From: Hyperoplus lanceolatus
Taxonomy: Eukaryota; Chordata; Actinopteri; Uranoscopiformes; Ammodytidae
DNA: 64,000 nt
Assembly (NCBI GenBank): GCA_026929865.2
Contig: CM049396.1
Location: 26,656,001 to 26,720,000 of the forward strand
Direction: 5' to 3'
Shown: positions 12,888 through 25,615 of the stretch, piece after piece
Layout: each line of letters opens with the position of its first letter
Numbering within the stretch: position 1 is the stretch's first letter
The notes under the pieces: generated by a model
The model's input: the letters and a program-made list of their open reading frames with translations, nothing else
What the model was told of the DNA's origin: nothing
Database searches by the model: none
Position numbers and translations under genes: made by a program

Positions 12888-14192
12888 GGGACCCATCAAA
12901 ATGAGAAACTATTATTGTCGACCACTTGTCGCAACAATTGGGAAAAGAAAATCAATTTACATTGAGGTTCATCTTTACTTATTGCTATTTTAGTTGATCC
13001 TGGTAACACAATTTAACCCAAATCTCATTTGATTACTGACATATAATTCAAAGCAATTGTGTCTTGTCCAGAAAGGCGGTATTTCTGTTCCAGACTTAAA
13101 TGACAGAACGTACCACATACTAATAAAAGGGACAATTCTAATGACAACATTTTTTAGTTATTAAATTGCTCGTATGTGCTGCTTACATTTGTTTGGAAAA
13201 GTGGTTCATGCATGAAGCCCAATGTTCTCACAAAGTTCATTGCTGGATATCTGGGACATTACTAAAAACAAGGGGTTCTTTTTTAGTTTCTTGCATTGCC
13301 TTGTGACTTTGCTGCAGCAATGATAATGTGTCCCCAGATCTCAGTAATTATTTTGGGGAGTTTATAATCATCTGAACCTATAGAAATTATGACCAACACT
13401 ACTGTATACAAATAACCCCCAACTCCAGTTGTTCCAGAGTTCTCCCTCCAACAATTCTGCCTCTCACCAAAATAAATCATTCATGTGTTGAAGAGCTCTG
13501 ATGGCCCAGAACGCGGCTGCCGTCGTAACAAGCTTTTAATCCATCAACACAAATGCTGAGCTAGGGTGTTTAGCCGAAACATATACTGTAAACAAAGCTC
13601 TTGCCAAACGCACAGCGAGGAAAACCGAAACCTCTTTATCACTGATAATGATCCACGGCCATTTAGGAGGGCAGGAAGCAGACAGGTTGCTCCGGCAGTA
13701 AGTGAATGAATATTCTTTAAGGGCTAGAGAGTAATTCACTGGCACGACAAGCTGCCCCTTCTCCAAGACAAATGTGTGTTGCTAATGCAGGGGAACACTA
13801 GTGGGAGGAGGGGAGGGGGAGGGTCCCGAGGAAAGACCCACTCTTTCTTTAATGTACTCTCTGCAGATGGATTGAAACCGCGACGGCCAGCACAGGGGCG
13901 CAATTAATATTTTGATTAGAACTCTGGGCAAAAAAATATCCAGTGATGTATCTCCAAACTGGGTTTTATATGGCTCCAAACTGGGCTTTATATGGACATA
14001 TTGGAAATAGTGATGATGTTTCTCTGAATTTAGCATTGGTCAATACAAAAAAAAACATCAGAAAGGACAGGAAACAATTCATCTGTCTAAAACAACAAAC
14101 AAACAACAACCCAACCCAATACAAATACAAATCCATGTTGTAATTTGGTGAGTTAGTTGCATGATAGTAGAACATCTGGAAAGATCGAGGCA
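12888..14192. other. Intergenic DNA, nothing recognised
   Basis: No transposon ends or coding exons could be supported. The poly-A and AACAAACAAC patch at 14046-14110 is simple sequence. Confidence 0.4.
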
Positions 14193-14847
14193 TAGGGGAG
14201 AACGGGTTAATTTGTCACACGGGTAGGTTGTCACAATCGTTATATCTCGGAACCAGAAGGCGCTGTCTGTTAAATTTTGATATGTAAATATCCACAACTG
14301 GGATCAGAGGTCACCTACATAGTCTTCCTTGGAGTTAGACTGCTGTATTTGAGGTGAGAGGACTGTTAGTGTTTTTCTTGTCAAATTGAAAATATTTAGC
14401 TCCTCAGTATTTTTCTTCTAGGCTTTTAAACAATGGGTTTATAACAAAACACTTCTTACCTTAAAAAAGTGTGAAGGGTAAGCTATAGTTTAGATTGTTT
14501 TTAGCAAGCTAATTAGTTGTCAGATGGTTGGTGGCCTCAATGCTAGCAATAAATTCCAGTTGGGGTTGGTCGTCACAATTTTTGGGGGGTTGGTTGTCAC
14601 ATGTTATCCAAAGGGTGCAGCCAGGAAAGGAACCCAATAACAAAAGAAAATGTCAAGCTGTATCCTCACTGACGCCCCAGAGAAGGAGAGAATTGAGCAG
14701 GAAAGGCAGCTAGCATGCAAAAGAGAAAAAGGGCAACAAAATCAAAACGACCCAGTGCATCCCAAACTAGACCAGTTACAAGGCTACTGCACCCCAGTGC
14801 ACTCCACACCAGCTGGGGAAGAAGAAACAGAAGTGAAAGAGACAGGA

Positions 14848-15049
14848 GGAGGAATCTTCATCAGATGAAGAGGATAGTTTGTGTTTGGTTTGTATGGAAA
14901 TGTTCTCCAGCACCCGTTCAGGGGAGGTAAGGGAGAAGTGTTGTATGTGCAACCATTGGGCACACAATCTCTGCTTAGTTAGAGTGAGCAGACCCTACAT
15001 TTGCCATCACTGTAACTCAGATAGTGAATGTGTGTATCCTAGTAGTTGA
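14848..15049 (+). pseudogene. C-terminal remnant of a pogo-like transposase
   Basis: The frame through 14848-15049 reads an acidic linker (EESSSDEEDS), then a cysteine/histidine cluster: CLVC, 14 residues on CCMC, then NHWAHNLC and YICHHC, ending SSECVYPSS-like before a TGA at 15047. The C-x2-C / C-x2-C / WAH-x2-C / C-x2-C arrangement is the zinc-binding tail found at the end of many pogo/Tigger-type transposases in animals. The DDE catalytic core and DNA-binding domain are not found upstream; the preceding sequence is shifted between frames. It is a dead remnant. Exact order of residues at its left edge is uncertain because the frame is broken there. Confidence 0.6.
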
Positions 15050-15292
15050 GTAGGTTATCATTGTTAGACCTATTTGTTGTGTTCTTTATGTTGTTACATA
15101 CAGTAGGTTGGTCTTAAATAAATGTCCTTTTAGTTAATTCCTTGCTCATTTTGTGTTAAGATGCATAAAGTTATGTAGGCCTATTTTTCAACTTGACAAT
15201 GAAATTAAACTTTCAAATGTAGTTCTGCTTTCTTGCCTCCTTTTTAAGATTTTTCCCATAAAGATAACATTGTGACAAACAACCCCATAGTG

Positions 15293-15329
15293 TGTGACAA
15301 CCGACCCCTTGATGGGGTTGGTTGTCACA
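15293..15329 (+). repeat. Hairpin after the pogo-like transposase tail
   Basis: TGTGACAACCGACCCC (15293-15308) pairs with GGGGTTGGTTGTCACA (15314-15329) with one mismatch and a 5-nt loop. The arm repeats the element's own subterminal word GGTTGTCACA. A hairpin of the same layout is present in the element at 39767-44652. Confidence 0.8.
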
Positions 15330-15502
15330 AAGTGTTAGAGTGCCTTTGATGGTAAATTTCTACTTTATTACAATAAGTTAGAAAAAGTGAGGGGTTCACA
15401 TTAAGCTTCAATTTAATGTAGGAATGACTATTGAAAAATGTTTAGGTGATGAGCAATTCTCACTAGAGTAAAAAGTGTGCCTACTTACCCAGGTCTCCCC
15501 TA

Positions 15503-15935
15503 TTTATCAATTGAAATTAAAGATATCGTCATGTAAGTTTGATAGAAATCCAATTTAGCGGGCTATGCCCTAGTTCTTATTATTCAATAAGTATTTTGAA
15601 CCAATCACGACGGTTCTCTTCCAAAGCATTCTTTAATAACAATGGATGTCGCGATGGAGACCGTTCGATACGGCCACGCACCTCACGCACAATCCTGTCA
15701 AACGGTCTAGTCCAGGCCCCCAGGAGCAGTGCCTTCTTCCTTAATCCAGCAGGGCTCAGTGGCCAAGCCTGCTATTTAGATTGTTTAAGCTGGCTGTGGA
15801 CGGGTCAGTAAAACAAAATGGAATTCATAGGAGCCCGGAAGCAGATATCCCTATCACTCAAATACAAACGTCCAACAGGAATGTGTCTCCGCAAACATTT
15901 TCTGGATATAAATCAAAGGCTTATGCTTATCTTTA
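15503..15935. other. Intergenic DNA, nothing recognised
   Basis: A locally GC-richer block (15610-15780) could be a regulatory element or old repeat; no motif identifies it. Confidence 0.35.
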
Positions 15936-16223
15936 GACCATGTACTAATAACTAATTCTCTTTTCAAAACGCCACCTCATGCGTTTTATTAGCCGTTTTA
16001 TTTTCAGTTTTAGCCGTTAGCCCAAAGAGGGGTGGGGCTTACGACTTCTAGCTTACAATGCTAGAGAACGAGAATACTTCTACATCCGGAGTGTCAGGCT
16101 TTAGGGGCGTGTTAAGAAAATTCTGATTCTGTATGTTGCGCTGCGCCAATGAGCAGCTTCATAGGAATAAATTGGGTCCATGTTAAACTATGGTGTCCAT
16201 TTCTTTATAGGTCCATGGTCTAG
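15936..16223. mobile_element. Possible small MITE
   Basis: TTAGACCATG near 15936 is matched by inverted CATGGTCTA near 16214, enclosing about 285 bp of moderately GC-rich DNA. The inverted repeat is short and no clear target duplication is seen. Confidence 0.3.
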
Positions 16224-17186
16224 ACAGTAAAAAAAAGCTGTTTTTCAACACATTTTTATAACATTTACGATAAAACATTTCAATAGCATTTTTAAAAAAA
16301 CATTTTGAGACATCCAACTTTGATATCATATATTAGATTTTACTATATTTTAGACTCAGTTTCCAGAGGCTTTAACTACATATTTTTACACTGCTCTCTT
16401 ATTAATCTAAATTCTTCAATGCCCTTATACTGTATATTGTGTGCACTGGACCATTGTTTACTTTGGGGGAGTTATGGGGGAGATAACTCTATATTCAAGT
16501 TATAACAATGTCCTCAACTGGCCGCCCGTCGGCTTGCCTGGCTGGCGCTTGCTTCCCAGTGCAGGTGAAGCCAGTGAGTGGTGGTGGTGAGCAGCTGTCA
16601 GAGAGGGCCTGTAATTGGAGCCCATTGCACCATTAGTCCTGCCCATTAGGCCTGTTATGATCGCTGTCTGTCTCCGATACACTCCTACAGTCACTGTCTC
16701 CATTTGACCCAGGGCACTCCCTCCTTCACGGGCACGGAGCTGAGGCTTAATGACTTGTCATGTGTCCACCTGTGACTATTTTTCGGGGGGCTGACGATCC
16801 AGCGTGACACATCCCCCCCATTGTGCGTTCGTGTCTGATCTGTAATGGTCTCCATCCATACAGGGAATTGTGTGAGTGTTCACCCGAGGCACAACAAAAA
16901 AAAATTGAGTGATTGTATTTCTCCGTCTCTGCGTTTTAGCAAAGTGAAAGTCCAAGTGCACGGAGGTAGAGAGGACAGGTGTAATAGAAACTGCGATGGG
17001 TGGAGGGTTGGATGAGACGTGAGAGGTATGTATGGGGGTAAAATCAGCAGCTGTCAGTGCCAAATTGTTTGCTTTTTAGGAGGGGCACTCACACAAGATA
17101 CCAACCATTTCCCCTCCAACACTGGGGTTTAACGTACAAGAATATCAAAAACTTGTTGCCTCTTAACTTTTCTCCAGATCAATATC
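16224..17186. other. Intergenic DNA, nothing recognised
   Basis: No coding or transposon features. A 21-bp stretch here (16907-16927) is repeated inside the foldback element that follows. Confidence 0.4.
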
Positions 17187-17738
17187 AGCTAAATCGGTAA
17201 CACTTTACAATAAGGTACACAAAAAAGAGTAGTTACCCTTTTAAAAGAGTAGTTAACCTTTTAAAAAGGGTGGTTAACCTTTTTAAAAGGGTAGTTAACC
17301 TTTTTAAAAATAGTAGTTTACCTTTTAAAAAGAGTAGTTAACCTTTTTAAAAAGGGTAGTTTACCTTTTTAAAAATAGTAGTTTACCTTTTAAAAAGAGT
17401 AGTTACCCTTCCAAAAAAGAGTAGTTATCCTTTTTAAAAAGAGTAGTTAACCTTTTAAAAAGAGTAGTTAACCTTTTTAAAAAGGGTAGTTTACCTTTTT
17501 AAAAAGCGTATTTTACATTTTAAAAAGAGTAGTTTACCTTTTAAAAAGAGTAGTTACCTTTTAACAAGGGTAGTTAACCTTTTAAAAAGAGTAGTTTACC
17601 TTTTAGAAAGGGTAGTTTACCCTTTAAATAGAGTACTTTACCTTTTAAAAAGGGTAGTTGACCCTTTTAAAAAGAGTGGTTAACCTTTTAAAAAGAGTAG
17701 TTTACCTTTTAAAAAGGGTAGTTTACCTTTTAAAAAGA

Positions 17739-17893
17739 ATCAAATCAAATCAAATCAGTTTTATTTGTATAGCCCAAAATCACAAATACATTTGTCTCAG
17801 TGGGCTTTACGATTCATACAATATGATATATGATACAATATGATACAATATGACACCCTGCCCTTACACCCTTAGCTCGGGTGAGAAAAAAAA
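17739..17893 (-). mobile_element. 3' tail of a retroelement
   Basis: Read on the minus strand it ends in GATTTGATTTGATTTGAT after TGTGATTTTGGGCTATAC. This widespread fish element tail is found at LINE- or SINE-type insertions. It lies at the junction between the two foldback arms. Confidence 0.5.
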
Positions 17894-18110
17894 GAGTGAT
17901 TGTATTTCTCCGTCGGTTAACTACCCTTTTTAAAAGGTTAACTACTCTTTTTAAAAGGTTATCTACTATTTTTAACAGGTAAACTACTCTTTTTAAAAGG
18001 GTAACTACTCTTTTTAACAGGTAAACTACTATTTTTAAAAGGTTGACTACCCTTTTTAAAAGGTTAACTACTCTTTTTAACAGGTAAACTACTCTTTTTA
18101 AAAGGCTAAC

Positions 18111-18569
18111 TGTGACGGGAGAATTAGTTCCAGTGATGCTTTACTTAGACATCTGTGAATTGTATAATGTTCACACCTTCTGTTTGTTAAGTACCATTTA
18201 TAAGGGGTGGGCATGAAGAATGTTCTTGGGAAACAGCTCCCAAGACTTCCTCGAGAGTTTAATTGCTTTATGACCTAACACATGTTAAGGTGTTTTTCTA
18301 TCATGTGTTTATCAAATGGATGTATTTGTGTTGACACTTAAACTGATGTAACAGATGTAAACACATTTAACTGCATATAAGGCTGCAAGTTTAAAGTGAT
18401 GTTTGTCATTCCTCCTACCCTCATTCATGGGAAGAGTGGTCTGACCCTTTTCAGCTGAATCGCATTTTGATTTCTGTTTGTTTTATCTACTTTTATTAAA
18501 TTATTTAGATTGAGAAGTTTCAGTTCATTTATTCCCACAAGGTTTAACTGATTAAAAACTTCCACGACA
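18111..18569 (+). mobile_element. Solo LTR (about 459 bp)
   Basis: This non-minisatellite block starts TGTGACGGGAG and ends TTCCACGACA, giving the TG...CA termini of an LTR. The five bases on each side are CTAAC and GTAAC, a near-match expected of a 5-bp target duplication. A TATA-like GCATATAAGG lies at about 18374-18383, followed by T-rich downstream sequence. There are no internal retroviral genes, so it is the product of LTR-LTR recombination. Gypsy or ERV class is not determined. Confidence 0.6.
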
Positions 18570-18770
18570 GTAACTACTCTTTTTAAAAGGTAAACTACTC
18601 TTTTTTGGAAGGGTAACTACTCTTTTTAAAAGGTAAACTACTCTTTTTTGGAAGGGTAACTGCTCTTTTTAAAAAGGTAAACTACCCTTTTTAAAAAGGT
18701 TAACAACTCTTTTTAAAAGGGTAACTGCTCTTTTTTTGTGTACCTTATTGGAAAGTGTTACAGCTAAATC

Positions 18771-20416
18771 CAATTTCCACTAAAAATCCCCCAAACCAGC
18801 TACTGTGTCTGACTCAATGTGCTCTGTGTCCGTCTCCTTTATTTATACAGTAACACAGCCTCCTGCATTTACTGCACCATTTCAGCTCATTACATTCCCC
18901 TTTCCCCCAACTCTGTGAAAGCCTGAATCCTCTCAAGCATGACACCTGGAAATGGAATCTAATTGGAGCTATATTCTGATTGTGGAACCGACAGCGTATC
19001 GATCTTTTCATAGGGTTGCTAGACTGCAGTGTGTGTGCTGAATGTATCCCTGCCAGGGAAAAAATGAAATCCTGAATTAGCAAGATGTGCACCACGGTCT
19101 GCGGCTGTTCCAGTTTTTTTTTTTGCAGTAACACCACAGTTATTGTGGCAAACTGCATGCTGCGCCAGGGGAGAGCGAAAGCTCAGATCCCTTTTGGCAG
19201 CAGGCATTGTAACAGAGCAGTTTTATTTTTATACCTTTGGGAAGGGAATGTGGAGTTATACTTTATACTTGTGAAAATGGAGTCAGAGCGGTGGTAATGT
19301 TGGTGGCATGCATAGCAGTGCCTGGAAACCGTTTTATTTTCTTGTGGGAGGAAGACGGTTTATTATGTTCCGTCCTTGAGGATTTTGATGAAATAAATAT
19401 TGCCATAATGTGACAAGCTAGTTCAGGGACGGTTTTAGAAACTTTTGAAAGGGGTTTGAAGGGACTGGGGCACAGGTTCAAAGATGACGGGCACATTGCT
19501 TCTCCCACTTATTATATACTGTACGTATATTGATATGCACTGTACATATGTATGTACATTTTTTCTGTCAGATGGATAAAGCTTTTTGTTCCTAGTTCTG
19601 TTTTACTAATCTTAATCATTGCAAGAAATGCCCACACTTGAACAAGCCTCATTTTCACTTGCACAATTAGCCATAAATGTATTTATGACTTTTGTCATTT
19701 TGTTGTTACACTTAGTAACAACAAAATTAGTGACATTGCCAAACAACCATTGAAATCTTGTCAGTGTATTTAGTCACCCACAGCTAGCTCAAGAAGTGTA
19801 GAAATGTGTCTCTCTAGTGTGGCCTGAAGTGTGTGTGAGTTGTTGGAAATAGTGTATTTATGATTATTCTGCATTGTGTATCATTTATACATCTGGCCAC
19901 CTGGTTCTTAGATTATCAGCCAATGTGCCTCTGGACATTGAAACACCTCACCACCTGAGGTCACCTCCTAAAAGGAGGCATTGCCAATCTTGCTCCCTGT
20001 TGCTCTTTGGCAGGCAGGCCCCACCCATTTCCTGGTTGCCATGCTTCTTCCTCATGTTGTCACCCGTGCAGGTATGTAAGCATTAGCTGCAATTGTTTGC
20101 ATTTGAAATTAGGCCTCCAATTGGCCGTTATCTCAGTCTTACTTGCCTTTTTGTAGTGGAAATTCCTCTGCTTGTGTGATTTTCTGTTCTTTTTGTTGTT
20201 GTTGTGAACTGCTTGCGTCTGCTGCCGTTTAGTACTACCGCTCCAGCGGGAGCTAAGTGCCTGGTTATGCGTTCTGCAAATTCAAACTAGTTCCTTGGGT
20301 GAAATTCCCAAGGTGGTGTAGTCTGGCTTTTTATTATTTAAGGTAATGTTTCCATCTACAATTCATTTTCCAAACACACCCATTACCATTTGTTGCCACA
20401 GTTACAAAGTACTCAA

Positions 20417-20417
<1 letters not shown>
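18771..20417. other. Intergenic DNA, nothing recognised
   Basis: No supported exon or transposon end. The minus-strand ORFs at 18814-19158 and 19263-19508 have no domain or splice support. Confidence 0.4.

Positions 20418-20487
<70 letters not shown>
20418..20487. repeat. (TG)n microsatellite
   Basis: About 70 bp of uninterrupted TG. Confidence 0.97.
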
Positions 20488-20492
<5 letters not shown>

Positions 20493-22911
20493 ATTTTGTG
20501 TGTCTTTGTAGTTGCTCTGTGTGTCTATGAAGCCTTGTTGTTCTGGGTCTCTGTGGTTGTTTTGCATTTCATGTGTACAGCATTTATCAGTCGTCTTTTT
20601 CTCCCTGCCAACAGTCGTTTGAATGACTTTCCAACAAGAAAAGTTCACAATCACTTCATAGAGAATTATTAATAGGCTACCATTTATACCACAATAGGCG
20701 ATGTATCATGATATATTGGACGAAACAAAGCAATTGTATGTAAAATCAGACGTTCACCCCCAGATTATCATTGTCAAGGTCTTGAAATCCCACTAACGGA
20801 AAGTGTTCAGTTTTACAAGTCACTAAAAAATTCAGGCAGTCTTTTTCTTTTTCGGTTTTTAATGGATGATTTCAAAGACGCCACATTCCAGCAAACTTCA
20901 CTTGAACTCCCTCTAAATGTGATTATCAACCTAAGAATCTCACAAAGCTCCCAAGTCGTTACAGTGTGTCTGACGTGTAGGAGGTTTGACAAAGTCGGTG
21001 TAGATCTCAGAGTGCCCATGGGGAGTAATCTGCCATATCTTAAACACAGAGGGAATAGTTGTTTTGATGGCGGGCATCACCGGAGAGGAAACGGTCCCAG
21101 TGATTCAGCCCACTCTGGTTTCTCAGTGTCTGCCCGCTCCCATAGGCATGGTCAGTGGTGGTATGTTCCATTTGATGGCCCAGAATAGCTGCGGTATTGT
21201 CACTTCTGGCAAGGATTCACAGTTTTGACAATATGCATCATTGTCCAATGTCACCTTCGGCACCATTTAACCTCTTTACACTCCAAATACAAATATGTAG
21301 ATCACATTCACACCTTTCATTACAGTAAACACAAGCACGCAAGCATGCATGCACGCACACACACCCGCACATGCACATGCACATACACTTTTACCACACA
21401 CTTCTCCTTTCCTACTGCAGAACAGGCACAGGCAGGTCTCCAGCATTATTTATGGGAGTTGATGGTTCTGAACTAATACTTGGTGAGACATGATCTGGAC
21501 CGGTGTCCTGGCAGAGAGACTTTTTTAACCCCATGCCGAGGTCAACATTAAGGAAATCATGCACTCAGATCCCAGATGGCACATTTGGATTGCTGGCTAC
21601 TGATTATGCAGCAGCCAGCTTGGAAGACCCAAGTGGTTCTGGATGAGCTGGATCCTCCTCTACATCAGTATTCTAGGCAATCCTCAAATGATGCTTTGGC
21701 AGTCAGTTAAAACATATAGTATCAGAGATCAACATTCCCTCAGGTTCATTTGTTATGCAAGAGGTGGCCTGCCAGTGTTGGTGGTCATTGTCATTCATCG
21801 TATGAAAGGAGCCACAGAACAGAGAGTGTTTTTAAAACTTCTCCCCAAGAGGAATTTGACTTGTTTCAATCCTGCCGGGAGCCCACACAAATGTTGCTGT
21901 TTAGTAATTCCCGTTGTATCAGAGGAACACAAGAATTGATTGGAATAAATAGAAGAGGAATTTGTCAGGGAGAAAGGAACCGCTTCTGGGTCAATACTTC
22001 ACATCGAAGTCAAAACGCTTCTTAACAAAATGCATAATGTTGTGTCTTGAAAATAAAATTAACAATTTTTGGTCTCCCATGAAAGCATCTTTCAAACATT
22101 TCTCAAACAACTCTGAATAGAACAAAATATATGCCACATTACTTTATTTCATTTTTCAATTGTTTTCCCTATTTTTGTCATGTTCTGGTGGCCATGTGGC
22201 TTTATGAATGGCAGTGTTGGTGGTCAGTCAATTCTGTTCACTGTTTTGGCCCTGACTGCTGTTTGTGGATTTGTGGATCATCAGCTTTTCAACACCATCA
22301 CATATTCTCAATAGAAAAGTCAGTCTGATCTATAGAACAAACAATTGTTAAAGAAAGTAGAATCCACCCTGTTTGACAGCACCCACCCCTATACACCTAG
22401 AGTTTCAGACCTTGCCTTTGGGTTCCCACTTCAAATATCCACCAGCCAAAACCAACAGATATAAACGCTCCTTCATACGCTCAGATATCTCACTGCTAAA
22501 GTCTGATGGTAAAAGGTAATATGAGCTCAACGCTAGGTAAATATTGGTGGCACTCAAACACACTAGTATTATGACGACTCCTCTGTTTCTTGCGTGTTCT
22601 TTGATATTGTGTGATGTTGTGCATCATTATTTTTTTTTCCTCTTTACTGCTGCACTAAAATGATTTGCCCCTCTGGGAACAAATAAAATTACTTGAGCTT
22701 GAATTTCTCACCCGCTAGTCAATATAGGTTGCCATGGAATTGTTATACAGATATCCATGAATTCCAATGAATCTGGTGATCTCTTGATTTCCTGACTTTC
22801 ATGACCCTCTAAGGATTGATTGTAATAACACTGTAGAGGCCTTATAGATAACTTTGGATTCCTTACCTGATGATCCACTTTTTATTTTTTTACTTTCATA
22901 CTCAACTGACA
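20488..22911. other. Intergenic DNA, nothing recognised
   Basis: 2.4 kb with only chance ORFs and a degenerate CA-rich patch at 21330-21400. Confidence 0.4.
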
Positions 22912-22915
22912 TGAA

Positions 22916-24067
22916 AGCTCCCATATTGTGCAAATGCACTTTTCCGATGTTTTTGAACATAATTATGGGTCTACGGTGTGCCTACAAACTGCCAAAGTAT
23001 AAAAAAAGAAAGCTCTCACCTTTTCTCACTCTCCCCTTTTCTGAAACCCTCCACCTCTCCACCCAATATACTCCAGTCAGAATTCTCCCAGTTTCTGACA
23101 TCAAAAACTGGAAAGCCAGAAGCTTCCACTGTGCAGTCCACCCCCCCCTATTTCTTATTGGTCCACGGCCCCGAGATCCTCTCGAAAAATATTCCTTCAC
23201 CCCCATGTTGTTTGCTTGTTGCTAAGCGACAAGATGCCTGTAGTACGGCAAAACATGATGAATGTTGCATAATCCACTAATTTATCTTAACCACAGCAGC
23301 CTCGGTTTTAATAACACAACGGATAGGAGGCTACTTGTGCTTTTTTTCAAAAAATGAAACTGAAATAAATGTTTTTATTGGTATTTTTGCCTGACTGGTG
23401 TATAGCTATTAGCTTTGGGACAAGCATTCAGCTTTTGCTCATAAAAACATATTTCTATTCCCCACACCAGTCTGGAAATGCCTCGTTTTTAACAGGACAA
23501 AGGATTGGAAGGTATACTGAAGAAGTCTGACTTTGAAGATAATTTTTCACTGATTTTAGTGGTATTGTTAGCAGCTAGCTCCCGAGCTAGCTTCGCAGTA
23601 GCCACCATCTTTTGCAGCATTTTTATTGTGAACATGCCGTTTCCATCAGCGTGTGGCTGTCAGTGCATCTGTATGAACATAGTCTTTCATGTAGACAAGG
23701 ATAGGTCATGTCAAACTGTTCAAAGTGCGTTACTAGCACTAGACTTGGTTCTTCTCATGGGTAGGCTAAACCTAACTGTGCTAACAGGCTATACGTCCTC
23801 ATTGTTTACAAACAGACAGAGGGCGAGGCGTATCTGGTTTTGCTTCCGGACAGGGGGCGGGGGGAGCTCAAAGATTGTATATTTACGAGGGGAGCTGCAG
23901 CTCTTTTTAAAAAATAGGCCATTGTGAGATTAGCTGAACATCAGCATAGTACAATAAATTATCTGAAAGTTTTTTTCAGCAAACAATTGAAGAAAAACGT
24001 ATTATGGACCACTAAGACCATATAATATGGTGTATAATAGAACCGAAAAGTGTATAATATGGGAGCT
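22916..24067 (-). mobile_element. TTAA-type element, long copy (1.15 kb)
   Basis: The termini AGCTCCCATATT (left) and AATATGGGAGCT (right) are inverted. The right flank is TTAA (24068-24071) and the left flank is TGAA (22912-22915), a one-base decay of TTAA. The same family recurs in opposite orientation at 28464-28978: both share blocks such as GAGCTGCAGCTC, the GGACAGGGGGCGGGGG region and a CAGAATTCTC region. The interior near 23200-23780 is absent from the shorter copy. No transposase was seen. Confidence 0.65.
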
Positions 24068-24071
24068 TTAA

Positions 24072-25612
24072 TGGAAAGGAGAGATTGCTATGTGATGGGT
24101 AAAAATTAACGTTTTACAAATCTAACAAACAATATTATATTGTGCTTTAAAAAAATGATCATCCTGTAAGTGACATTAAGTCGTTTAATCCTTTGAGATT
24201 GGTAGGTCAGGCTACCATTTATTAGAAGCCGTATGGAGTAAGTTTATTATTGGCCAGAACACAATTGTACTTCTGTTGTAACGAGTGTAACCTCTAGAAC
24301 GCAATTGAATGGAAGCACCTGAATTATTGAGTAGAGAAACAGAATAAACTCAGCTTCTTTCATACAGGGAATGGTGGTTTGCCATTTGTCTATAATGTTT
24401 TTGTTACTGAAAGCATTGCCCTTATTTTGTCAATGTTATGACTGTTTGTGTAAGTGGTTTCCTCATTGTTGACTGCTCTAATGGCTCTTTAAATATCAAT
24501 GAAAGCAAAAATTTCAGCTTATTATTTAACCAAACATTGTTTACACATTACATATGTCTTTGTTGACATGGTTGCTCTTGTAAGGCTTGTACTGCATTGC
24601 CCCAGCCATTACCAGTTAGCACATTGACTGTCACTCTCACTTCGTATCTCTCTCTATATGTTTTATTCTATTGCCTACAATAGTTTAGTGCTTCCCTATG
24701 TCTAATCTTTCGTGTAGAAGCACAGCATGAGTCTGTGCCTGTCTTGCATCTGTCTCCCAGGATCAAATGGATGTAGTCAGTTACCATTAATATTTGAACC
24801 GGTTTACCAATAACACACAGCAGAAGGCTGTGCATCACGGTGACAAGAAGAAAGAAATATCAAAGACGAAGCCCCTAATGACAAAGGCAATGCATTTGAT
24901 TTTCAAAGGGATGCAGATATCAGCACTTTTCAATCGCTTGACCAGCTCTGGCCTCTCCCACTCTCTTATACCTTTCATCTCAAGAGCTCTGGCCCCAGGA
25001 AAGAAATGGTGGAAGGCTACTCAATATTCAAATGCATCCAGGCCTGACAAGTTCATTCTTTTATTCGGATTTGATATGAATATTGAAAACCCTGCTTGAT
25101 GAGCACCAAATACCGGTCTGAAGAATGCCTAATGGACCATCATCCATGCCTACATTGTAATCTTTCAGCCATCTGAGGAAGGATGAAGAAGCCTCTTCAT
25201 CCTCCCTCACAATTGATCACATGGATCATCTTTACAATTTTAATGAAGGTCTACTTTTTCCTTCTTTAAAGGTTTGCTTATGTAATAAAGAACTATTTTA
25301 GTTTAAACAATAAGTCTCCTTTTTTGTGGATTGTTTATTATACATTTAGTCGATAAAATGTCAGAATAGGGCCAATCATAGTTTTACCAGAGCTTGTTCT
25401 GTTTATAGTCCAAGCTGAAACTAGAACCTCTGTGGTCTTACAACATATTTTAACCAGTTTGTATCTCCTCCTGGCAGAATGCACAGTCCTGATTATTTGG
25501 AAATGGGAAAGCTGTCCATTGCAAATTAAGGTCAAGCTCCTATGTCGAGTTTCCAGAGATTTCACTTTCCATTCGTTACCTGTCTCTTATTACAAGGAGA
25601 AGCACCTGAGAC
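24072..25612. other. Intergenic DNA, nothing recognised
   Basis: The short plus-strand ORF at 24794-25099 has no domain or splice support. No repeat ends were found. Confidence 0.4.
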
Positions 25613-25615
25613 CTG

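Larger units (their letters stand above)
14195..15500 (+). mobile_element. Pogo-like (Tc1/mariner superfamily) element, 1.3 kb, deleted
   Basis: The termini are GGGGAGAACGGGTTAATTTG and (reverse complement) GGGGAGACCTGGGTAAGTAG, flanked by TA at 14193-14194 and 15501-15502 as expected for this superfamily. Words of the form GGTTGTCACA recur inside. Most of the transposase is missing, but its C-terminal zinc-finger tail is still readable at about 14848-15049. A hairpin at 15293-15329 follows the stop codon. The termini resemble those of the larger element at 39767-44652. Confidence 0.72.
17196..18761. mobile_element. Foldback-type DNA element with minisatellite arms
   Basis: The outer ends are GGTAACACTTTACAATAAGG and (reverse complement) GTAACACTTTCCAATAAGG. 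They are flanked by perfect 9-bp direct repeats AGCTAAATC at 17187-17195 and 18762-18770. Inside, about 520 bp of tandem units near 20 bp (GTAGTTAACCTTTTAAAAAG and variants) run rightward. The same units return in inverted orientation from 17915 to 18738. Long tandem-repeat arms facing each other are the defining feature of foldback elements, and a 9-bp duplication is typical of Mutator-like insertions. No transposase is present. The arms are interrupted by a retroelement tail (17739-17889) and a solo LTR (18111-18569). Confidence 0.85.

Noticed and set aside
17218-18738. CRISPR-like array of short repeats
   Set aside because: Units are contiguous without unique spacers, appear in both orientations and lie inside an element with a 9-bp target duplication.
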